A stretch of 64,000 nt of DNA, taken from assembly GCA_963714255.1 (NCBI GenBank), contig CAVQNU010000016.1, positions 170,415 through 234,414 on the forward strand. Reading direction: 5' to 3'. Position 1 is the stretch's first letter. Every line of letters starts with the position of its first letter. Positions 38,655 to 47,979 of the stretch are shown in pieces. Position numbers and translations under genes: made by a program. Under the pieces are notes generated by a model. The model searched no databases. It was given only the letters and a program-made list of their open reading frames with translations, and was not told the DNA's origin. This DNA is from Rhodovastum sp963714255 (GTDB lineage: Bacteria; Pseudomonadota; Alphaproteobacteria; Acetobacterales; Acetobacteraceae).

Positions 38655-40526
38655 TCAGATGGCGACCCGCAAACCCAGCTCCACCACCCGGTCGCTGGGA
38701 ATGCGGAAGAACTCGGTGGCGGACTCGGCATTGCGTGCCATCACCAGGAACAGCCAGAGCCGCCAGATCGGCATTTTCGGCACCATGGCCGGCACCAGGG
38801 TTTCGCGGCCGAGGAAGTAGCTGGCCTGCATCGGGTCGAAATCGACACCCTCATCGCGCAGCCCGGCCAGGTCGCGCGGGATGTTCGGGCTTTCCATGAA
38901 ACCGTAGCGGGTGATCACCCGGTGGATGCCCGGCGCCAGCAATTCCACGCTGGTGCGCTCGGACTGGGACATCTCGGGCACGTCCTCGTTCAGCACGGTG
39001 ACGAACAGCACCCGCTCGTGCAGCACCTTGTTGTGCTTGAGGTTGTGCAGCAGCGCGCCCGGCACGTAGTCCGGGTTGCCGGTGAGGAATACCGCCAGCC
39101 CGGGCACCCGCACCGTGCGCGATTGCGGCAGGCGGGCGAGGAAGCTGGCGAGCGGCAGGCTGTCTTGCCGCCAGCGCGACAGCAGCAGGTCGCGCCCGCG
39201 CTTCCACGAGGTCATGACGGCGACCAGAACAAGGCCGAGCGCCAGCGGCACCCAGCCGCCCTCGGGCACCTTCACCGCGTTGCCGATGAAGAAAACGGTG
39301 TCGAGCAGGAACAGGGAGCCAAACACCGCAATCACCGCCGGGCGGGACCAGCCGAACTGCCGGCGGAACACCACCGCGGCCAGCACGCAGGTGCACAGGA
39401 ACGTGCCGGTGACCGCAATGCCATAGGCGGCGGCCAGCGAGTCACTGGTGCGGAAGGTGAACACCAGCAGCAGCACGCCGGCGGCCAGCGCCGAGTTGAT
39501 CTGCGGCACGTAGATCTGCCCTTCCTCCGCGGCGCTGGTGTGGCTGACAGTCATGCGCGGCAGGAAGCCGAGCTGCATGCACTGGCGTGTCATGGAGTAG
39601 GCGCCGGAGATCACCGCCTGGCTGGCGATGACGGTCGCGGCGGTGGACAGCACCACCAGCGGCAGGCGCATGGATTCGGGGGCGAGGAGATAGAACGGGT
39701 TCTCCACCGCCGCAGCATTTGCCAGCACCAGCGCGCCCTGGCCGAAATAGTTGAGCACCAGCGTGGGCAGCACAAAGAACGACCACGCCAGCCGGATGGG
39801 CAGGCGGCCGAAATGGCCCATGTCGGCATACAGCGCCTCGGCGCCGGTAACGGCCAGTACGACGGCGCCGAGGGCAAAAAACGCAACCCAGTGCTCCTGG
39901 GCGGCCAACTGGATGGCGTAGAAGGGCGACAGCGCCAGCAGCACCGCCGGATTCTGCGCCACCTGCATCAGACCAACCAGGCCGATCACCAGGAACCATA
40001 GCGCCATCACCGGGCCGAACACGCGCCCGACCATGGCGGTGCCCTTGAACTGCAGGGCGAACAGCACGACGATGACGACGGTAGAGACCGGCAGGACGAA
40101 TTTGCTCAGTTGCGGGGCGGCAACCTCCAGGCCCTCGACCGCCGACAGCACGGAAATGGCCGGGGTGATGACGCCGTCGCCGAAGAACAGGCAGGCGCCG
40201 GTGATGCCGACCAGGGCCAGCACCCGGCGCGTGCGCGCGCCGACGGAAACGCGCTGGGCGAGCGCCATCAAGGCGATGATGCCGCCCTCGCCGCGGTTGT
40301 CGGCGCGCATGACCAGCAGCACATATTTGACCGTTACGATCAGCACGAGCGACCAGAAGATCATCGACAGGATGCCGAGCACTTCGACGCTGCTGATGCC
40401 GCCCTGCTGGAAGTGATCGAGGCTGGCCTTAAAGGCGTAGAGCGGACTGGTGCCGATGTCGCCGTAGACGATACCGAGGACACCCAGCAGCATGCCGAAA
40501 CGCAACGGCCGGCGGGCGGCGGTCAT
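38655..40526 (-). CDS. kup: KUP-family potassium transporter
   Basis: A 623-residue inner-membrane K+/H+ symporter with about 12 membrane helices and a cytoplasmic C-terminal domain. The opening GVLGIVYGDIGTSPLYAFK is the KUP signature, and ITGACLFFGDGVITPAISVLSA follows. Start at MTAARRPLRF; upstream frame sequence is repeat A. Length is typical for the family. Confidence 0.96.
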   Translation of the reverse strand: MTAARRPLRFGMLLGVLGIVYGDIGTSPLYAFKASLDHFQQGGISSVEVLGILSMIFWSLVLIVTVKYVLLVMRADNRGEGGIIALMALAQRVSVGARTRRVLALVGITGACLFFGDGVITPAISVLSAVEGLEVAAPQLSKFVLPVSTVVIVVLFALQFKGTAMVGRVFGPVMALWFLVIGLVGLMQVAQNPAVLLALSPFYAIQLAAQEHWVAFFALGAVVLAVTGAEALYADMGHFGRLPIRLAWSFFVLPTLVLNYFGQGALVLANAAAVENPFYLLAPESMRLPLVVLSTAATVIASQAVISGAYSMTRQCMQLGFLPRMTVSHTSAAEEGQIYVPQINSALAAGVLLLVFTFRTSDSLAAAYGIAVTGTFLCTCVLAAVVFRRQFGWSRPAVIAVFGSLFLLDTVFFIGNAVKVPEGGWVPLALGLVLVAVMTSWKRGRDLLLSRWRQDSLPLASFLARLPQSRTVRVPGLAVFLTGNPDYVPGALLHNLKHNKVLHERVLFVTVLNEDVPEMSQSERTSVELLAPGIHRVITRYGFMESPNIPRDLAGLRDEGVDFDPMQASYFLGRETLVPAMVPKMPIWRLWLFLVMARNAESATEFFRIPSDRVVELGLRVAI

Positions 40527-40588
40527 CGGGCGGTGCCGGGTGGGGTCATGCGCGGACCGATACGCCGGGGGGCGGTGAGAAAGCAAGT

Positions 40589-40788
40589 AAGGCCAGGGGC
40601 GCTGCCCCTGGACCCCGCCAAGGGCCGCGAGGCCCTTGGAACCCATTACTTTCAGACAGTTGCTCGATGAGGGGGGTGAAGCGGTGAACCGGTTCACCGC
40701 TTCACCCCCCTCATCGAGCAACTGTCTAAAGTCGCGGGGTCCAGGGGCCTTCCGGCCCCTGGCGGGTCCAGGGCAGAGCCCTGGCCTT
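40589..40788. repeat. Palindromic repeat A, copy 9 (full length with core)
   Basis: The left module is CCAGGGGC-GCT-GCCCCTGG then CCAAGGGCC-GCGA-GGCCCTTGG. The right module is CCAGGGGCC-TTCC-GGCCCCTGG then CCAGGGC-AGA-GCCCTGG. The core is AGACAGTTGCTCGATGAGGG...CCCTCATCGAGCAACTGTCT, with GGTGAACC/GGTTCACC at its tip. It lies between yggS and kup; the yggS stop is at its edge. Confidence 0.92.
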
Positions 40789-41476
40789 ACTTGCTTTTCT
40801 CCCGCATCCCAAAGATCGCCGAGCCGATCCGCACATGCGTCGCGCCGCAGGCGACGGCGGTTTCGTAGTCGGCGGACATGCCCATCGAAACAATTTTTAA
40901 CGCATGGCGGGCGGCGCGGTCGGCCAGCCAGGTAAAATGCGGCGCGGGATCGGTCTCGAGGGGCGGGATGCACATCAGCCCGGCCAGGGCTGCGCCGAAG
41001 CGGGCCTTGCAGTGGGCGATGAACGCGTCGGCCTCGGCGCGGGGGATGCCGGATTTCTGCGGCTCGTCGCCGACGTTCACTTGTACAAGTATGTCGGGGG
41101 TGCGGCGCTCTTTGGCGATGGCCTCCTCCAGCGCGTCGGCCAGGCGGGGCCGGTCGAGCGTTTCGATCACGTCCGCCACCCGCACCGCCTCGCGTGCCTT
41201 GTTGGTCTGCAGGCCGCCGATGATGTGCAGGCGCAGGGCGGGGTGCGCGGCGCGGAGGGGGGCGAACTTGGCGGCGGCTTCCTGCACGCGGTTCTCGCCG
41301 AAGACGAGCTGGCCGGCGGCGAGGGCGGCCAGGACCGCCTCGGCGGGATGGGTTTTGGAAACCGCGACCAGGCTGACATCCTCAGGGCGGCGGCCGGCCT
41401 GCCGGGCGGCGGTGGCGATGCCGCCGCGGATGCGGGTGAGATTGGCGGCGATCTCGGGCGGGGATGGATCGGTCAT
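40787..41476 (-). CDS. yggS: YggS-family pyridoxal phosphate homeostasis protein
   Basis: A 229-residue alanine-racemase-like fold, monomeric PLP carrier. The PLP-binding Lys is in LVAVSKTHPAEAV; FGENRVQEAAAK, HIIGGLQTNK and LSMGMSAD-type SMGMSADYETA motifs are present. It maintains PLP and amino-acid balance. The start (MTDPSPP) overlaps the start codon of the divergent ThiE-like gene in a shared CATG. Stop overlaps the edge of repeat A copy 9. Confidence 0.93.
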   Translation of the reverse strand: MTDPSPPEIAANLTRIRGGIATAARQAGRRPEDVSLVAVSKTHPAEAVLAALAAGQLVFGENRVQEAAAKFAPLRAAHPALRLHIIGGLQTNKAREAVRVADVIETLDRPRLADALEEAIAKERRTPDILVQVNVGDEPQKSGIPRAEADAFIAHCKARFGAALAGLMCIPPLETDPAPHFTWLADRAARHALKIVSMGMSADYETAVACGATHVRIGSAIFGMREKSK

Positions 41477-42056
41477 GGACCAAAAACTTGTCGCCTGGGC
41501 GCGCGGGGTCAAGTCGCTGAACAGGCACGGTGGCGCCGCGGCCGTGCTGTGGCTGTTCACCGACGCGCGGCGGCTGCCCGACCCGCTGCGGGCGGCGGCG
41601 GCTCTGCCACGGGGCCTGGGCGGGGTGGTGCTGCGCCATGACGCGGCGCCCGGGCGGGCGGCACTGGGGCGGGCACTGGCGCGGCTGTGCCGGGCGCGCG
41701 GGCTGGCGCTGTCGGTGGCCGGGGACTGGCGGCTGGCGGCGGCGCTGGGTGCCGGGTTGCACGTGCGGGGCGGAAGGCGCCCGGCCGGCGCACCACGCTA
41801 CCTGCGCGCCATGACCAGCTCGGCGCATGGGGTGGCGGAGCTGCGCCGGGGGCGGCGGGCAGGGGCGCTGGTGTTCCTGTCGCCGGCGTTTGCCTCGGCA
41901 AGCCATCCCGGGGCGGCGGGGCTCGGGCCGTGCCGCTGGGGGTTGACGGCAAGGCGCGGCGGCGGGCGGGCGGCGGCGTTGGGCGGGATCGACGGGCGGT
42001 CGGTGCGACGGCTGCCCGGCTGCGTGGGCGTGGGGGCGATCGGGGCGCTCGGGTGA
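41475..42056 (+). CDS. ThiE/TenI-like thiamine phosphate synthase family protein
   Basis: A 193-residue TIM-barrel fragment. LWLFTDARRLPDP at the N-terminus and SAHGVAELRRGRRAGALVFLSPAFASASHPGA match the ThiE/TenI blocks, with GCVGVGAIGAL at the end. The pyrophosphate- and Mg-binding residues of true ThiE are not clearly all present, so it may be a TenI-like or degenerate homologue. It is very GC-rich and arginine-rich. Its ATG overlaps that of divergent yggS. Confidence 0.7.
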   Translation: MDQKLVAWARGVKSLNRHGGAAAVLWLFTDARRLPDPLRAAAALPRGLGGVVLRHDAAPGRAALGRALARLCRARGLALSVAGDWRLAAALGAGLHVRGGRRPAGAPRYLRAMTSSAHGVAELRRGRRAGALVFLSPAFASASHPGAAGLGPCRWGLTARRGGGRAAALGGIDGRSVRRLPGCVGVGAIGALG

Positions 42057-42071
42057 ATCCCGAAAGCTTTC

Positions 42072-42102
42072 TTCTCCCCGTTCCTCAAAGGGAGGCGGAG
42101 AA
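42072..42102. terminator. hairpin after ThiE-like gene
   Basis: TTCTCCCCGTTCCT pairs imperfectly with AGGGAGGCGGAGAA around CAA. The sequence resembles a worn half of repeat B (CTCCC...TCAAGGG...GGAG). It may terminate transcription. Confidence 0.5.
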
Positions 42103-42120
42103 ACAAGCGCCTAACATTTA

Positions 42121-42150
42121 GACACCATGTGTCTTTTCGAACACAGTGTT
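42121..42150. promoter_or_regulatory. paired palindromes upstream of porin
   Basis: GACACCATGTGTC (42121-42133) and AACACAGTGTT (42140-42150) are two similar odd palindromes sharing ACAC/GTGT half-sites, 170-200 bases before the porin start. They suggest a dimeric regulator. The rest of the 260 bp gap shows no gene. Confidence 0.35.
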
Positions 42151-42319
42151 TCGGAAATGCCATGGCCGGGTTACCGACGTTGTTGCGGAAGCATGAGGGC
42201 TTAGTCAATAGTCCGTCAGGTCCGGCTGCCCCTCCCGTTGCGGGATCCTTCGGGTTTCGTGGGAAACGGGGCGGGGCCGCCAATACCGCCGGCGCGCCGG
42301 CGTCATGAGGAGGATGAAG

Positions 42320-43867
42320 ATGCGCAAGCTCCTGCTGGCCGGTGTGGCCATGCTGAGCGGTACGGTGGGTCTGGCATCGGTCGCCAGCGCCCAGTTGCAG
42401 ACCCAATACCCCTACACCCCGCCGCCGGGCTCGACCCCGGTGCCGAATTCCGGCCAGCCGTATGGGCCGGCGACCGCGACCGAAATTCCGTCGTACGGGA
42501 GCGCCGCGCCGCTGGCTCCGGGCAACGTGACCGTTCGTCTCGCCGGGCGACTGATCGCCTATTTCGGCGGCGGCTCCGACAGCGGCCGCAACCCGGGCTT
42601 CATTAACGGCACCGCCGCGAGCATCCAGGAGGGGAAGACTGCCTCCGCGAACACGAAGCTTGCCGATTACCAGGTGTTCGAATACGCCCGCCTGTATCCG
42701 AGCTTCGACGGTATCGCGGCGAACGGGCTTAAATACGGCGCGTTCCTCGAAATCCGGCAGGATAACGGCAACGCGCCGGGCGGCGGCGCGAACGGCTCGA
42801 TCTCGGGTGCCGCCAACGGGCGCGGCGCCATGTATTTCCGCCGTGAGACCGGCTATTTCGGCACGGACAACGCCGGCTTCGTGCGCTTCGGCGCGACCGA
42901 CCAGCCGACCTCGCTGTTCATCACCGGCACGTTCGAAAACTTCGACGACGGCGGCTGGAACGGCGACCCGGCCGGCGGCACCAACAACACCCCCGGCATG
43001 CTCACCGGCGGCTGGAACAATATGTGGCCGTTCCCTGACCAGGGCGCGCTGTACACGACCAACAAGATCGTCTACGTCTCGCCGAAGTTCGCCAACCTGG
43101 TCGATTTCGGCGTGTCGTTCGCGCCGAACAGCGGCAACGTCGGCGCCAACTCCGGTAACTGCCAGTACGCAAACACGGTTGCCGGCACCGTGGTCGGGAC
43201 TGCGAACACCACCGGCGCCGGGTGCGACGCGGCTTCGTCCACCTCGGTCTCTGGCGAGAACCGGCGTCCGCGCAACATGATCGACGGCGTTGTGCGTCTG
43301 CGCACGGCGTCCGGCCCGGTGGGCGTCGCGGCGACGGCCGGCGGGATGTACTCGGGCGTGGTGGCGTACAACGGAACCGAGCCGCAGTCGGCGGTCGCGC
43401 AGTATAACGGCTACGCGGTGTTCGACGGCGGTCTGCAGGTTACCTATGGCGGCTTCGCGATCGGCGGCCACGTGGATTACGGCCAGTTCGACACCAACTA
43501 CCTGACGCAGCCGAAGGGCGGCCGCGACGAGCTGGCCTGGCTGGTCGGCACGTCGTACCAGTTCGGTTCGGCGATCGTCGGCGTGTCGTACTTCAATGCG
43601 CAGGGCCCTGGCCAGTGGAACAGCACCAACCAGGCTGCCACGGGTCGGACGCTTAACCAGTCTGGCGTGGCGGCGGGCGGCACGCTTGCCCTGGCGCCGG
43701 GCGCGTGGATCTTCCTGACCTACCTGTATGGCGACAAGCACCAGTTCGGTGTGGACGAAGTGACCGGGACTGCCCCGGCCGCGGGCAGCACCTATTCGGC
43801 GGCTTATCTGACGCACAACAACACCCAGGCGCAGGCCCTTCTGCTGGGCACGCGGCTGAGCTGGTAA
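42320..43867 (+). CDS. outer-membrane porin
   Basis: A 515-residue beta-barrel with a signal peptide (MRKLLLAGVAMLSGTVGLASVASA). A proline-rich linker (TPPPGSTPVPNSGQP) is followed by repeated amphipathic strands such as GNVTVRLAGRLIAYFGGG and VRLRTASGPVGVAATAGGMYSG. It ends in GTRLSW, an aromatic C-terminal residue as needed by the BAM complex. It resembles porins abundant in acetic acid bacteria. The ribosome site AGGAGG (42308-42313) six bases before ATG 42320 decides the start over ATGs at 42305 and 42314. Confidence 0.9.
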   Translation: MRKLLLAGVAMLSGTVGLASVASAQLQTQYPYTPPPGSTPVPNSGQPYGPATATEIPSYGSAAPLAPGNVTVRLAGRLIAYFGGGSDSGRNPGFINGTAASIQEGKTASANTKLADYQVFEYARLYPSFDGIAANGLKYGAFLEIRQDNGNAPGGGANGSISGAANGRGAMYFRRETGYFGTDNAGFVRFGATDQPTSLFITGTFENFDDGGWNGDPAGGTNNTPGMLTGGWNNMWPFPDQGALYTTNKIVYVSPKFANLVDFGVSFAPNSGNVGANSGNCQYANTVAGTVVGTANTTGAGCDAASSTSVSGENRRPRNMIDGVVRLRTASGPVGVAATAGGMYSGVVAYNGTEPQSAVAQYNGYAVFDGGLQVTYGGFAIGGHVDYGQFDTNYLTQPKGGRDELAWLVGTSYQFGSAIVGVSYFNAQGPGQWNSTNQAATGRTLNQSGVAAGGTLALAPGAWIFLTYLYGDKHQFGVDEVTGTAPAAGSTYSAAYLTHNNTQAQALLLGTRLSW

Positions 43868-43912
43868 GCGGGTAACTGCTTCGACGTTTCCCGGGCCGCG
43901 AGGCCCGGGCGG

Positions 43913-43949
43913 GGAGGGCGGTGGGGTTCCACCGTCCTCCTTTCTTTTT
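43913..43949 (+). terminator. rho-independent terminator of porin
   Basis: GGAGGGCGGTGG pairs with CCACCGTCCTCC, then TTTCTTTTT. A second hairpin CCCGGGCC-GCGA-GGCCCGGG lies 4 bases before it (43890-43908). A strong double terminator suits a highly expressed gene. Confidence 0.88.
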
Positions 43950-44042
43950 GCGCGAAGAAACCGCGGGTTCGGCGGTGGCTATTGGCGTCAGGGCAGCGGT
44001 CCTGTATTCGTCCGCGCCATGTTCCCTTCAGACAGGCCGCGC

Positions 44043-44564
44043 ATGACCCCGACACTGAAGATCGTTCCCATGCTGTTCGCGCTTGCCGTGATTGTGGCGG
44101 GATGCAAAACGACCCCGGTGGGCGAGAATGAGTACAACGATCCCCGCTACAATGGCCCGCAAGGGGCGTCGTCCAGCCAGGGGCTGGTTTTGTTCGGCGG
44201 TGACAAGTCCAAGTCGCAGGAGCAGGGCGGCGGTGCTGGGCTGGGAGTAAACGCCTATCTGTGGCGGGCGGCCCTGGACACGCTTTCCTTCATGCCGCTG
44301 GCCTCGGCAGACCCGTTTGGCGGCGTGATCATCACCGACTGGTATCAACCGCCGTCCGCACCCGGCGAGCGGTTCAAGGCGACGGCCTATATCCTGGGCC
44401 GGCAGTTGCGCACCGACGGGCTGCGGGTGAGCGTGTTCCGGCAAGTGGAACAGGGCGGGCAATGGGTGGACGCGCCGGTGAACGCACTGACCACCAGCGA
44501 AATCGAGAACAAGGTGCTGGCGCGGGCGCGGGAATTGCGGTCGCAGGCGACTGCGGCGAACTGA
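44043..44564 (+). CDS. DUF3576 lipoprotein
   Basis: A 173-residue predicted lipoprotein: membrane segment LKIVPMLFALAVIVAGC with the lipobox VAGC, then KTTPVGENEYNDPRYNG and the conserved core NAYLWRAALDTLSFMPLASADPFGGVIITDWY of DUF3576. Function unknown. In alphaproteobacteria it commonly precedes leuS-lptE-holA, as here, hinting at an outer-membrane or LPS role. Start at MTPTLKI. Confidence 0.88.
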   Translation: MTPTLKIVPMLFALAVIVAGCKTTPVGENEYNDPRYNGPQGASSSQGLVLFGGDKSKSQEQGGGAGLGVNAYLWRAALDTLSFMPLASADPFGGVIITDWYQPPSAPGERFKATAYILGRQLRTDGLRVSVFRQVEQGGQWVDAPVNALTTSEIENKVLARARELRSQATAAN

Positions 44565-44571
44565 AGGAAGG

Positions 44572-44769
44572 AAGGCCAGGGCTCTGCCCTGGACCCGCCA
44601 AGGGGCAGTGGCCCCCTGGACCCCGCTACTTAAGACAGTTGCTTTATGAGGGGGGGGAGGCGGTGAACCGGCTCACCGCCTCACCCCCCTCATAAAGCAA
44701 CTGTCTGAAAAGTAATGGGTTCCAAGGGGCCACTGCCCCTTGGCGGGTCCAGGGCAGAGCCCTGGCCTT
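44572..44769. repeat. Palindromic repeat A, copy 10 (full length with core)
   Basis: The core AGACAGTTGCTTTATGAGGG pairs with CCCTCATAAAGCAACTGTCT, with GGTGAACCGGCTCACC at the tip. The flanking modules are inverted as in copies 4 and 9. Relative to copy 9, the core changes CGA/TCG to TTA/TAA, keeping pairing. It lies between the DUF3576 gene and leuS. Confidence 0.92.
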
Positions 44770-44818
44770 CCTTCCTTCAGACCGATACAGTTAGCACGTC
44801 AAACCGACAGATTGTCCG

Positions 44819-47441
44819 ATGAGCACCGCTTCCGTTACCCCTGGCGCCGAGGCGCCGCGCTATGATTTCGCCCGTGCCGAGCCAGGCTGGCAGGAGGCGT
44901 GGGAGCGGCGGGGCTGCTTCCATGTCGCCGACGTGCCGTCGGACGGGCGGCCTAAATATTACGTTCTGGAGATGTTCCCGTATCCCAGCGGGAAGATCCA
45001 CATGGGGCACGTGCGCAACTACACGCTGGGCGATGTGGTGGCGCGGTACAAGCGCGCGCGCGGGTTTTCCGTGCTGCACCCGATGGGGTGGGACGCGTTC
45101 GGCCTGCCGGCCGAGAACGCGGCGCGCGAACGCAACACCCATCCGGCGCAATGGACCTGGGACAATATCGCCGCCATGCGCGCCGAACTGAAGCGCATGG
45201 GGCTGTCGCTGGACTGGGCGCGCGAGTTCGCCACCTGCGATCCGGCCTATTACGGTCAGCAGCAGAAACTGTTCCTCGACATGCTGGCGGCCGGGCTGGT
45301 GGAGCGGCGGGAAAGCTGGGTGAACTGGGACCCGGTGGACGGCACGGTGCTGGCCAACGAGCAGGTGATCGAAGGGCGCGGCTGGCGGTCGGGCGCGCTG
45401 GTCGAGAAGAAGCAGTTGTCGCAGTGGTTCCTCAAGATCACCGACTTCGCGCCCGAACTGCTGGCGGCGCTGGACGGGCTGGAGCGTTGGCCCGAGCGGG
45501 TGCGGGTGATGCAGGCGAACTGGATCGGCCGCAGCGAAGGCGCGCGGCTGCGGTTCGCGCTGGCTGACGGGACCGACGGGGTGGAGGTTTATACGACCCG
45601 CCCTGACACGCTGTTCGGCATGTCGTTTCTGGCGATTGCGCCGGAACATCCGCTGGCGGCCACGGTGGCGGCGCGCGATGCGGAGGCGGCGGCGTTTATC
45701 GCCGAGTGCCGCCGCATGGGCACCAGCGAGGCGGTGATCGAGGCGACGGAGAAGAAGGGCTACGACACCGGGTTGCGGGTGCGCCACCCGTTTCTGCCGG
45801 ATGCCACCTATCCGGTGTGGATCGCCAACTTTGTCCTCATGGAATACGGCACCGGGGCGATTTTCGGCTGCCCCGGACACGATCAGCGTGACCTGGATTT
45901 CGCCCGCAAATACGCACTTTCGGTGGTGCCGGTGGTGCTGCCGCCGGGCGAGGATGTGGCCGGGTCCGCGATCGGAGACAAAGCGTATGACGGCGCCGGC
46001 GTGATGATCCATTCCGGCTTCCTGGACGGGCTGGCCGCACCCACGGAAGCCAAGGCCGCGGCAATCGCCGAACTCGAGCGGCTGGGCGTGGGCGAGGGGG
46101 TGGTCAACTGGCGGCTGCGTGACTGGGGGGTGAGCCGGCAGCGCTACTGGGGCTGCCCGATCCCGGTAATCCATTGCGCAAGCTGCGGCGTGGTGGCGGT
46201 GCCACAGGCCGAGCTGCCGGTGGTGCTGCCGGCCGACGTGTCGTTCGACCGGCCAGGCAATCCGCTGGACCACCATCCGACCTGGAAGCACGTGGCCTGC
46301 CCTTCGTGCGGCCGGCCGGCCCTGCGGGAGACCGACACGTTCGACACGTTCGTCGACAGTTCCTGGTATTTCGCCCGCTATTGCAGCCCGCACGCGGATG
46401 AGCCGGTGACACGGGCGGCGGTGGATCACTGGATGCCGGTGGATCAGTATATCGGCGGCATCGAGCATGCAATTCTGCATCTGTCTGTACTCGCGGTTTT
46501 TCACCCGGGCGATGCGGGTGACCGGGCATGTCGGCCTCGAGGAGCCGTTCGCGGGCCTGTTCACCCAGGGGATGGTGACGCACGAGAGCTATAAAAGCGC
46601 TGATGGGCGCTGGCTTTACCCGGAGGAGGTGGAAACGCGCGCGGACGGCAGCGCGGTGCACCGCGAGACCGGCAAAGGCGTGACGGTCGGGCGGGTCGAG
46701 GCGATGTCGAAGTCCCGCCGCAATACGGTCGACCCGGGTGCCATCATCGATCGCTTTGGTGCCGATACGGCGCGCTGGTTCATCCTGTCGGACAATCCGC
46801 CCGACCGCGACATGGAGTGGACGGAATCGGGCGTGGTGGGCGCCTACCGGTTCACCCAGCGGCTGTTCCGGCTGGCGGAAAATGCGGCGGCGCTGCCGGC
46901 GGCGGAAAGCATCCCCGATGTGTTCGAGGCGCCGGCCCGCACGCTGCGCCGCGCGACGCACCGTGCGGGGATCGCGGTGACGGAGGCGCTTGAGGCTTTC
47001 GCGTTCAACGTGGCGGTGGCGCGGGTGTACGAACTGGCCAACGCGATCGGCGAGGCCGAGAAGGCGCCGGATACCGACGATCTGCGCTGGGCGCGCCGGG
47101 AGGCGGCGGAAATGGCGGGGCGCCTGGTGGCGCCGATGATGCCGCATCTGGCCGAGGAGATTTTGGCGCGTTTGCGGCCGGGCGGGGCTCTGGTGGCCGA
47201 ATTGCCGTGGCCGGAGGCGGATGCGGCGCTGGCGGCGGCGGAGACGGTGACGATCGCGGTGCAGGTGATGGGCAAGCTGCGCGGGACGGTGGAGGTGGCG
47301 CCGGGGGCTGCGGAAGCGGACGTGCTCGCTGCGGCCGAGGCCGACCCCAATGTGGCCCGCGCGCTGGAGGGCAAGCAGGTGAAGAAGCGCATCTACGTGC
47401 CGAACCGCATCGTCAACTTCGTGGTGGCCGGAGCGGCATGA
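44819..47441 (+). CDS. leuS: leucyl-tRNA synthetase (single-base frameshift)
   Basis: Charges tRNA-Leu. HIGH motif is HMGH in PYPSGKIHMGHVRNYTLGD; KMSKS appears as AMSKS in VEAMSKSRRNTVDP; the editing domain has TTRPDTLFG. One extra T at 46484 (CATCTG-T-CTGTACTCG) shifts the frame: the first part ends at 46594, while LYSRFFTRAMRVTGH onward continues in another frame to 47441. Joined, the protein is about 873 residues, normal for LeuS. As the gene should be essential and no second copy is seen here, a sequencing error is the likely cause. Confidence 0.93.
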
Positions 47442-47956
47442 TGGTGTCGCGGCGCGGGCTGCTGGGATGGCCGGTGCTGCTGGCCTTGCCGGGCTGCGGG
47501 TTTCATCCGCTGTACGGCAGCGACGGGCCGGGGAGCGGACCGGCGCGGGAGGGCCTGGGTCTGATTGCGGTGGCGATCATTCCCGAACGGTCCGGCCAGT
47601 TGTTGCGCCAGGCGTTGCAGGCACGGTTCGACCACGGCGATGCGCCGGAGGCGAAGCGGTTCGACCTGGCGGTTGGCTTTGCCTTCAGCCCGGAAGGGCT
47701 GGCCGTTCAGCACGACACCACGGTGACTCGCATGCGCTTCACCGGGCTGGCGACGTGGACGCTGCTGACCCGCGATGCGGCCCGCAGGACCGTCACGACC
47801 GGGCGGGCGCGCGCGGTCGACGGGCTGAACACGTTCGACCAGCAGTATTTTGCCCAGGATCTCGAGACGGAGACGGTGCTGCACCGCGTCGCTGAAGAGC
47901 TGGCGAACCAGATCACGATGCAGCTCGCGACGTATTTCGACAAGCACCCGGTTTAG
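47438..47956 (+). CDS. lptE: LPS assembly lipoprotein LptE
   Basis: A 172-residue outer-membrane lipoprotein partner of LptD. The signal segment GLLGWPVLLALPGC has the lipobox LPGC followed by GFHPLYG, the LptE hallmark, and the C-terminal helix HRVAEELANQITMQLATYF is typical. ATGA overlap with leuS. leuS-lptE-holA is a conserved alphaproteobacterial run. Confidence 0.92.
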   Translation: MMVSRRGLLGWPVLLALPGCGFHPLYGSDGPGSGPAREGLGLIAVAIIPERSGQLLRQALQARFDHGDAPEAKRFDLAVGFAFSPEGLAVQHDTTVTRMRFTGLATWTLLTRDAARRTVTTGRARAVDGLNTFDQQYFAQDLETETVLHRVAEELANQITMQLATYFDKHPV

Positions 47957-47979
47957 GCCGGACCGGCGGCGGGCGGCGC

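Noticed and set aside
41475..42056. Confident thiE symbol
   Set aside because: Only the fold-level blocks are visible. Catalytic phosphate- and Mg-binding residues are not all identifiable, so it was left as ThiE/TenI-like.
44819..47441. leuS as a genuine pseudogene
   Set aside because: The frame breaks at one base with full conservation on both sides. An essential gene with no second copy seen is better explained by an indel error.
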